Below, in pieces: positions 57,724 through 64,000 of a stretch of DNA of 64,000 nucleotides (positions within the stretch are counted from its first letter, which is position 1; each line of letters starts with the position of its first letter). Position numbers and translations under genes: made by a program. The notes below the pieces were generated by a model, which worked only from the letters and a program-made list of their open reading frames with translations, was not told the DNA's origin and made no database searches. Location: the NCBI GenBank assembly GCA_949130485.1, contig OX422187.1, positions 6,956,205-7,020,204 on the forward strand, in the 5' to 3' direction. Source of the stretch: Agelas oroides (taxonomy: Eukaryota > Porifera > Demospongiae > Agelasida > Agelasidae).

Positions 57724-58052
57724 ATTGACAGGTTAGCTCTGGGCAATCAATGTTCAAACTTCATGTGTTACCTGTTTGCACACAGACTGCCGTATACAAG
57801 CGTTTTATCTATTTGTACGACATCGCTGCAGGGCCACACGAAGCGTTTTTGAAAGAAAAATTTTCCAGTTCGCCGTGGTTTGTTTTCGAAGTTACTGGGT
57901 AGCTGTTTTTCGAGTATCCAGCAGCCTTTCAGCCACTGCCGCTCTGTGCTGTTCCGAGATATGAGCAAAACCGCATCGTGTGGCCCTGCAGTGAGTTGCT
58001 CTGGCTCTGTTTAAGTCATAAATAGCACCTAGTTCCTCCTACCGTCGTAGTA

Positions 58053-58192
58053 AACTGACGTAGAAGTTTGTACTCTACTCCGTCGTGCAGCCCCCTACTG
58101 TCACTCGACTGTGTACTGAAGCAAAGTTAGTATTATGCTGAACTATAGCCAAATGCCCTCTGTAGTGACTGGTTGTTGCAAATATCCAGTAG
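58053..58192. repeat. Right arm of the 140-bp inverted repeat flanking LINE copy 2
   Basis: Reverse complement of 53517-53657 with roughly a dozen differences. It ends CCAGTAG. Outside it, 58193-58265 is unique DNA with no feature I recognise, and satellite resumes at about 58266. No matching flanking duplication could be identified next to the two arms. Confidence 0.8.
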
Positions 58193-58265
58193 TTTTTGTG
58201 TAGGAAAAGTTATACAGGTAAGTTTTTGACATACTAATTTTATTCATGAACTTGTACCCGTAACC

Positions 58266-59934
58266 TTAAGTGCCAAAGCAAATCGATAAAGCGGTTCTCA
58301 CCGCTGTGGAGGCCCCGTGAGTTTGGGACGAGCCTGTTTATGGGCGGGAAAAACTTGAAAAGTCGTTTTAAACTCCCAGGAGGTGCTGTGAAGCACGTGC
58401 AGGCTCTTTTAAGCACCAGGGAAGATCGAGAAAACAGTTTTCACCAATGTGGTGGTCCTTTGAGGCTCGTGGAAGACTGTTTATGTGCGGGAAAGAACTG
58501 ATAACGACGTTTCAACCCCCGAGGGGGTGCTGTGAAGCACGTGCAGTCCTGTTTATGTGCCAAAGAAGATCGATAAAGCAGTTTTCACCGCTGTGGAGAC
58601 CCTGATAGGTTGGGGCAAGCCTGTTTATGTTCGGGAAAGAACTGATAACGCCATTTTAACCTTCGAGGAGGTGCAATGAAGCACGTGCAGGCCTGTTTAA
58701 GTGCCAGAGAAGATCGAGAGAGCAGTTTTCACTGCTGTGGAGGCCCTGTGAGGTTGTTGCAGGCCTGGTTTTGTGCGGGAAAGACCTGACAAAGTAGTTT
58801 TAACCTCCGAGGAGGTGCTGTGACGCACTTGTAGGCCTGTTTAAGAGCCAAAGAAAATCGGGAAAGCAGTTTTCACCGCTGAGGAGGCCCTGTGAGGTTG
58901 GTGCAACCCTGTTTATGTGCGGGAAAGACCTGATAACGCCGTTTAAACCTCCGTGGAGGTGCTGTGAAGCAATAGCAGGCTTGTTTAAGTGCCAGGAAAG
59001 GTCGAGAAAGCCCACTGTGGAAGTCCTGTGAGGTTGGTGCAAGCCTGCTGATGTGCGGGAAATCCTGATGAAACAGTTTTAACCTCCGAAGAGATGCAGT
59101 GAAGCACGTGCAGACCTGTTTAAGTGCCAGGCAAGATCAAGAAAGCAGTTTTCACCACTGAGGAGGACCTGTGAGGCTCGTGAATGCCCGTTTATGTGCG
59201 GGAAATATTTGATAACGCCGTTTTGACCTCAGAGGAAGTGCTGTGAAGCACGTGAAGGCGTGTTTAAGTGCCAGGGAAGGTTGAGAAATCAATTTTCTCC
59301 ACAGAGGAGTTCCTGCGACTCTCGTGTATGCCTGTTTATGTGCGATAAAGGCCTGATAACGCCGTTTATACCTCCGTGGAGGTGCTGTGAAGCACTTGCA
59401 GGCTTCTTTAAGTGCCAGGGATGATCGAGAATGCAGTTTTTTCCACTTTAGAGGTCCTGTGAGGTTCGTGCAAGCCTGTTTGTGTTCGGGAAAGAACTGA
59501 TAACGACGTTTTAACCTCCGAGGAGGTGCAGTGAAGCACGTGCAGGCCTGTTTAAGTGCCAAAGGAAATCGATAAAGCAGTTTTCACCGCTGTGGAAGTC
59601 CTGTGAGGTTGGGGCAAGCCTGTTTATGTGCGGGAAAGACCTGATAACGCCATTTTGACCTTTGAGGAGGTGCTGTGAAGTACGTGGAGGCCTGTTTAAG
59701 TGCCTGAGAAGATGGAGAAAGATGCTTTCACCACTGAGGAGGACCTGTGAGGCTCGTGCATGCCTGTTTATGTGCGGGAAAGACCTGATAACGTAGTCTT
59801 AACCAACGAGGTTGTTCTGTGAAGCACGTGCAGGCCTGTTTAAGTGCCAGAGAAGATCGAGAAAGAAGATTTCACTGCTCAGGAGGCCCTGTTAGGTTGG
59901 TGCAAGGCTGCTTATGTGCGGTAAAGGTCTGATG
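58266..59934. repeat. 144-bp dimeric satellite before LINE copy 3
   Basis: From about 58690 onward the block is effectively identical to 52272-53516 (offset 6418). The first 400 bp are different satellite variants. Confidence 0.92.
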
Positions 59935-60075
59935 CTACTGGGTATTTGCAACAACCAGTCACTACAGAGGGCATTTGGCTATAGTTCAGCATAGCACTAA
60001 CTTCGCTACAGTACACAGTCGAGTGACAGTAGGCGGGTGCTCGGTGGAGTACGAGTACAAACTTCTACGTCAGTT
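59935..60075. repeat. 140-bp repeat at the 3' side of LINE copy 3
   Basis: Direct copy of 53517-53657 (offset 6418). No inverted partner exists on the other side of this LINE copy, because the LINE joins satellite directly at 61085-61089. Confidence 0.8.
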
Positions 60076-60194
60076 CGCTCACGTTGTTTTTTTTTGTTTT
60101 GTTTTGTTTGTTTTTTTTATACAATAATTTTGTCATTAAAGACAAGGATACATGTATATAGCAACATTGGCTAATACTAGACATGATCCATAAA

Positions 60195-61084
60195 CTAAAC
60201 TAATGAAGTAGAATGTACATGTAAGTATCTATTAAAGGCATGAACAGAAGAAGCACAAACGATAGATGAATCTAATTTATTCCAGTGAAAGATGGTTTGA
60301 GGGACAAAAGAATAGAAATATGAATTAGTTCTGGCGAAAGGACGATTTAAAACAAGATTGTGTGGTGCATGGTGACTAAGGGAAGTGCTTACGGTGAAAG
60401 TTGTTTCATCAAAGTAACACAGTTTGTTGATAATCTTGTACAGTAGACTGAGTCGAGTTTCCAGCCTTCGGCATTCAAGTGATGGAAGGTCAGCAAGTTC
60501 CAGGAGATCTTGGTAACCGCTGTCCCATAGTCCGGTAGCCATGCGGCAGGCTAGGAAGATCCTTGGCCTTCTCTACAGAAGATTCTACAATAATGCTCCG
60601 GGTAGTGCTCTACTTCAACTCTACATCTCCCTCGTTAGGCCCCATCTCGATTATGCCTCGGCCATCTGGTCCCCTTACCTAAGCAAGGACAAAACTGAAC
60701 TTGAGAATGTTCAAAAATTTGCATTACTGCAGATTGATTGAACATGTTCACCCCAAGAGAGATCATGTGACAAGAGAACACCCAGATACTTGAACATTTC
60801 CACCTGTTCCAGAGAATGGCCTTCAAGCAAAAGTGGTTGATCTCAGTAAGATCGTTAATATAGATCAGAAAAAGAAGGGGACCAAGAACAGAGCCCTGTG
60901 GTACTCCAGAAATAACAGGAACAGGCAAAGAAGATTCACCATTAACCACAACAGACTGGGAACGACTAGCTAGATATCCACTGACCCAGTGCAGTATGTG
61001 GTCATTGAAGCCAAGATTCTCCAGTTTCTTTAGCAGAGGCAAGTGAGGGACACTGTCAAAGGCTTTCCGATAGTCAAAGAACAC
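60195..61084 (-). pseudogene. LINE reverse transcriptase remnant, copy 3
   Basis: Two minus-strand pieces survive: 60195-60548 (C-terminus MATGLWDSGYQDLLELADL to the stop) and about 60840-61084 (motif A FFDYRKAFD and motif B GVPQGSVLGPLLF). Between them the inverted segment is readable on the plus strand (ARKILGLLYRRFYNNAPGS, 60541-60741). The deletion removes catalytic motif C, so the remnant is non-functional. Confidence 0.9.
60549..60723. other. 175-bp inversion inside LINE copy 3
   Basis: The plus strand here is the exact reverse complement of 54131-54305, while the flanks GCGGCA and TTACTGCAG stay in the original orientation. No bases are gained or lost at either breakpoint. Confidence 0.95.
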
Positions 61085-61089
61085 AGCAC

Positions 61090-63339
61090 GTGCAGGCGTG
61101 TTTAAGTGCCAGAGAAGATCGAGAAAGCAGTTTTCACTGCTCTGGCTGCCCTATGAGGTTGGTGCAAGCCTGTTTATGTACGGGAAAGACCTGATAACTC
61201 CGTTTTAACCAACGAGGCTGTGCTATGAAGCTCATGAAAGCCTGTTTCAGTGACAGTGAAGATCAAGAAAGCAGTTTCCACCACTGTGGAGGTCCTGTCA
61301 GGTTGGTGAGGGCCTGTTTATGTGCGGGAAACAGCTGATAACGCCGTTTTAACCTCCGAGTAGGTGCTGTGATGTACGTGTAGGCCTGCTTAAGTGCCAG
61401 AGAAGATCGAGAGAGCAGTTTTCACCGCTGTAGAGGCCCGGTGAGGTTGTTGCAAGCCTGTTTATGTGCGGGAAAGACCTGACAAAGTAGTTTTAACCTC
61501 CGAGGAGGTGCTGTGACGCACTTGTAGGTCTGTTTAAGTGCCAGGGAAGATCGGGAAAGCAGTTTTCACCGCTCTGGAGGTCCTGTGAATCTCATGCAAG
61601 CCTGTTGAAGTGCCAGGGAAGATCGAGAAAGCAGTTTTCACCACTGATGATGACCTGTGAGGCTTGTGCATGCCGGTTTATGTGTGGGAAATATCTGATA
61701 ACGCAGTTTTGACCTCAGAGGAAGTGCTGTGAAGCACGTGCAGGCCTGTTTAAGTGCCAGGGAAGGTCGAGAAATCAATTTCCTCCACAGAGGAGTTCCT
61801 GCGACTCTCGTGTATGCCTGTTTTATGTGCGGTAAAGACCTGATAACGCCGTTTAAAGCTCCGAGGTGCTGTGAAGCACGTGCAGGTCTGTTCAAGTGCC
61901 AAAGAAAATCGATAAAGCTGTTTTCACCGCTGTGGAGGATCTGTGAGGTTGGGGCAAGCCTGTTTATGTGCGATAAAGACCTGATAACGCCGTTTTAACC
62001 TACGAGACTGTGCTGTGAAGCTCGTCAAAGCCTGTTTCAGTGACAGTGAAGATCAAGAAAGCAGTTTCCATCACTGTGGAGGTCCTGTGAGGTTGGTGCA
62101 AGCCTGTTTATGTGCGGAAAAGACCTGATAATGCCGTTTTAACCTCCGAGGAGGTGCTGTGATGTACGTGAAGGCCTGTTTAAGCGCCAGAGAAGATCGA
62201 GAGAGCAGTTTTCACTGCTGTGGAGGCCCTGTGAGGTTGTTGCAAGCCTGGTTTTGTGCGGGAATGACCTGACAAAGTAGTTTTAACCTCCGAGGAGGTG
62301 CTGTGACGCACTTGTAGGCCTGTTTAAGTGCCAGGGAAGATCGGGAAAGCAGTTTTCACCACTCTGGAGGTCCTGTGAATCTCATGCAAGCCTGTTGAAG
62401 TGCCAGGGAAGATCGAGAAAGCAGTTTTCACCACTGAGGATGACCTGTGAGGCTCGTGCATGCCTGTTTATGCGCGGGAAATATCTGATAACGCCGTTTT
62501 GACCTCAGAGGAAGTGCTGTGAAGCACGTGCAGGCCTGTTTAAGTGCCAGGAAAGGTCGAGAAATCAATTTCCTCCACAGAGGAGTTCCTGCGACTCTTG
62601 TGTATGCCTGTTTTATGTGCGGTAAAGACCTGATAACGCCGTTTAAACCTCCGAGGAGGTGTTGTGAAGCACGTACAGGCCTGTTCAAGTGCCAAAGAAA
62701 ATCGATAAAGCTGTTTTCACCGCTTTGGAGGCCCTGTGAGGTTGGTGAAAGCCTGTTTATGTGCGATAAAGGCCTGATAACGCCGTTTATACCTCCGTGG
62801 AGGTGCTGTGAAGCACTTGCAGGCTTCTTTAAGTGGCAGGGATGATCGACAATGCATTTTTTTCCACTGTAGAGGTCCTGTGAGGTTCGTGCAAGCCTGT
62901 TTGTGTTCCGGAAAGAACTGATAACGACGTTGTAACCTCCGAGGAGGTGCAGTGAAGCACGTGCAGGCCTGTTTAAGTGCCAAAGGAAATCGATAAAGCA
63001 GTTTTCACCGCTGTGGAAGTCCTGTGAGGTTGGGGCAAGCCTGTTTATGTGCGGGAAAGACCTGATAACGCCATTTTGACCTTTGAGGAGGTGCTGTGAA
63101 GTACGTGGAGGCCTGTTTAAGTGCCTGAGAAGATAGAGAAAGATGCTTTCACTGATGTGGCTGCCCTGTGAGGTTGGTGCAAGCCTGTTTATGTGCAGGA
63201 AAGACCTGATAACGCCGTTTTAACCTACGAGGCTGTGCTGTGAAGCTCGTGAAGGCCTGTTTCAGTGACAGTGAAGATCAAGAAAGCAGTTTCCACCACT
63301 GTGGCTGCCCTGTGAGGTTGGTGCAAGCCTGTTTATGTG
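61090..63339. repeat. 144-bp dimeric satellite, right block
   Basis: The first 270 bp match 31678-31950, then different variants follow. Two blocks with a 790-bp period (61729 and 62519 are equivalent) are related to the 937-bp repeat near 24612 and 50888. Ends at TTTATGTGAGGGAG next to the terminal palindromic element. Confidence 0.92.
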
Positions 63340-64000
63340 AGGGAGACTAGCCTCGTACTCAGGCTCCTCCCTGTGCAGAAAAACGGGGAGAGAGCCTGGA
63401 AGATTTGATCACGTGCCGTACCGTGCGTGGTTTTGTGCGTTGTTTTGATAATCGAATTATTGGCCACGCACTCTGTCACGGAATATTGCCCAGCATAATT
63501 TGTAAAATGCTAGACTGTCGTTGTTGAATTGTGGATGTTGCTGGCACTTACGTACGGATCCGCTGTTTTACTGTTCGCGAGCTAGCTTGTAGGCTACAAT
63601 AAGTGTAGCTTCTACCGGGGCTTTAACATAGCCGCGGGTCGTTCGGTTCAACGGGCGCTCGAGACGGTCCCCTTGTTGATGGTCACAGCGCTGGTTGCCG
63701 CTCACCGCAACAGCAATGGGTCCTTCGAAGGCCTCTATGAACAACTGTGAGTTCTAAAAACAAGTTCAACAAAGCTATAAGCTCTATAGCTTCTATAAAG
63801 CTCGTTCCCCAGCTGGTTTGTTGCATGTTAGTTATGTGACCAAGCCTGGGAACTAGTTCTTAGAACTCACAGTTACTCGTAGCGGCCTTTGACTCCTAGG
63901 ACTAGGACTCCTCCTTGGAGTCAGAGTGCGTGGGCAATAATTCGATTATGAAAACCACGCACAAAACCACGCGCAAAACGTCACGTGGCACGTGATCAAA
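63340..64000. mobile_element. Palindromic TIR element, right end outside the window
   Basis: Satellite stops at about 63340 and unrelated DNA follows. 63404-63475 and 63922-64000 are inverted repeats: both arms read TTTGATCACGTGCC, then GTGCGTGGTTTTGTGCG, then ATAATCGAATTATTG. A second inverted pair lies inside (63743-63757 with 63860-63874, AACTGTGAGTTCTAA) and extends imperfectly over about 40 bp. The outer left arm (ACTAGCCTCGTACTCAGGCT) presumably has its partner past the window edge. No coding sequence is recognised. Probably a non-autonomous DNA element; the family is unknown. Confidence 0.7.

Larger units (their letters stand above)
53669..58052 (-). mobile_element. LINE copy 2, nearly full length (CR1/L2-like, two ORFs)
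   Basis: This 4.4-kb minus-strand LINE has a 5' UTR of about 330 bp, ORF1 (57723 to 56635) and ORF2 (56589 to 53777). Its 3' UTR is about 75 bp, and the tail is T-rich with G interruptions (53669-53700). ORF1 with a PHD finger plus an ORF2 with apurinic-type endonuclease and RT is the plan of CR1/L2-group elements. The 5' boundary is uncertain and is taken as the inner end of the right inverted repeat. ORF2 is broken, so the copy is not autonomous. Confidence 0.9.
60087..61089 (-). mobile_element. LINE copy 3, rearranged 3' part
   Basis: A 1-kb piece spanning RT motif A to the tail. Its tail has the same interrupted T-tract as copy 2. A 175-bp internal segment (60549-60723) is inverted relative to copies 1 and 2. 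A 205-bp segment corresponding to 54419-54623, including the YADD codons, is absent, with a GG microhomology at the join. The 5' border at AGCAC is the same as in copy 1. Confidence 0.92.

Noticed and set aside
53517-58192. The LINE with inverted repeats as an autonomous DNA transposon
   Set aside because: It encodes only LINE proteins, and no target duplication outside the arms was found.
60541-60741. Plus-strand ORF beginning MRQARKILGLLYRRF as a separate gene
   Set aside because: It is the inverted 175-bp piece of the LINE RT read in its native frame.

Overview
This window looks like heterochromatin from an animal genome. No complete host gene is recognisable. There is no operon structure, ribosome-binding site, CRISPR array, rRNA or tRNA. 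The mobile elements point to an aquatic invertebrate: a CR1/L2-like LINE whose ORF1 has a PHD finger, Penelope-like elements (one with a hammerhead ribozyme), and several TIR DNA elements. A sponge or cnidarian is possible, but the species cannot be fixed from sequence alone.

About 46 kb is one satellite family. Its monomer is about 144 bp and is an ancient dimer of two diverged 72-bp halves: half A begins GTGAAGCACGTGCAGGCC and half B begins GTGAGGTTGGTGCAAGCC. The array carries higher-order repeats with periods of 271, 937, 1368 and 2403 bp, plus copies of larger blocks.

Layout: satellite (1-2288); 3' fragment of a LINE (2289-2842); satellite (2843-14575); a 7.5-kb TIR element with its own 181-bp satellite and a nested 677-bp MITE (14576-22071); satellite; Penelope-like fragment with hammerhead ribozyme (22818-23906); satellite; LINE copy 1 interrupted by a GIY-YIG Penelope-like element (27241-31677); a long satellite block (31678-43403); a 1083-bp TIR element (43404-44486); satellite; a second copy of the hammerhead Penelope fragment (49094-50182); satellite; LINE copy 2, nearly full length and flanked by 140-bp inverted repeats (53517-58192); satellite; LINE copy 3 with an internal inversion and deletion (59935-61089); satellite; and a palindromic TIR element that runs off the right edge (about 63340-64000).

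The main events that can be read directly are these. A block of about 5.6 kb (22741-28330) recurs almost unchanged at 49017-54602. Its right part recurs again at 58690-60540. LINE copy 3 is a mosaic: its left part matches copy 2 and its right junction matches copy 1. Copy 2 also supplies the empty site for the Penelope-like insertion in copy 1. The strongest functional signal is the pair of hammerhead ribozymes, which have a complete core and paired stems.
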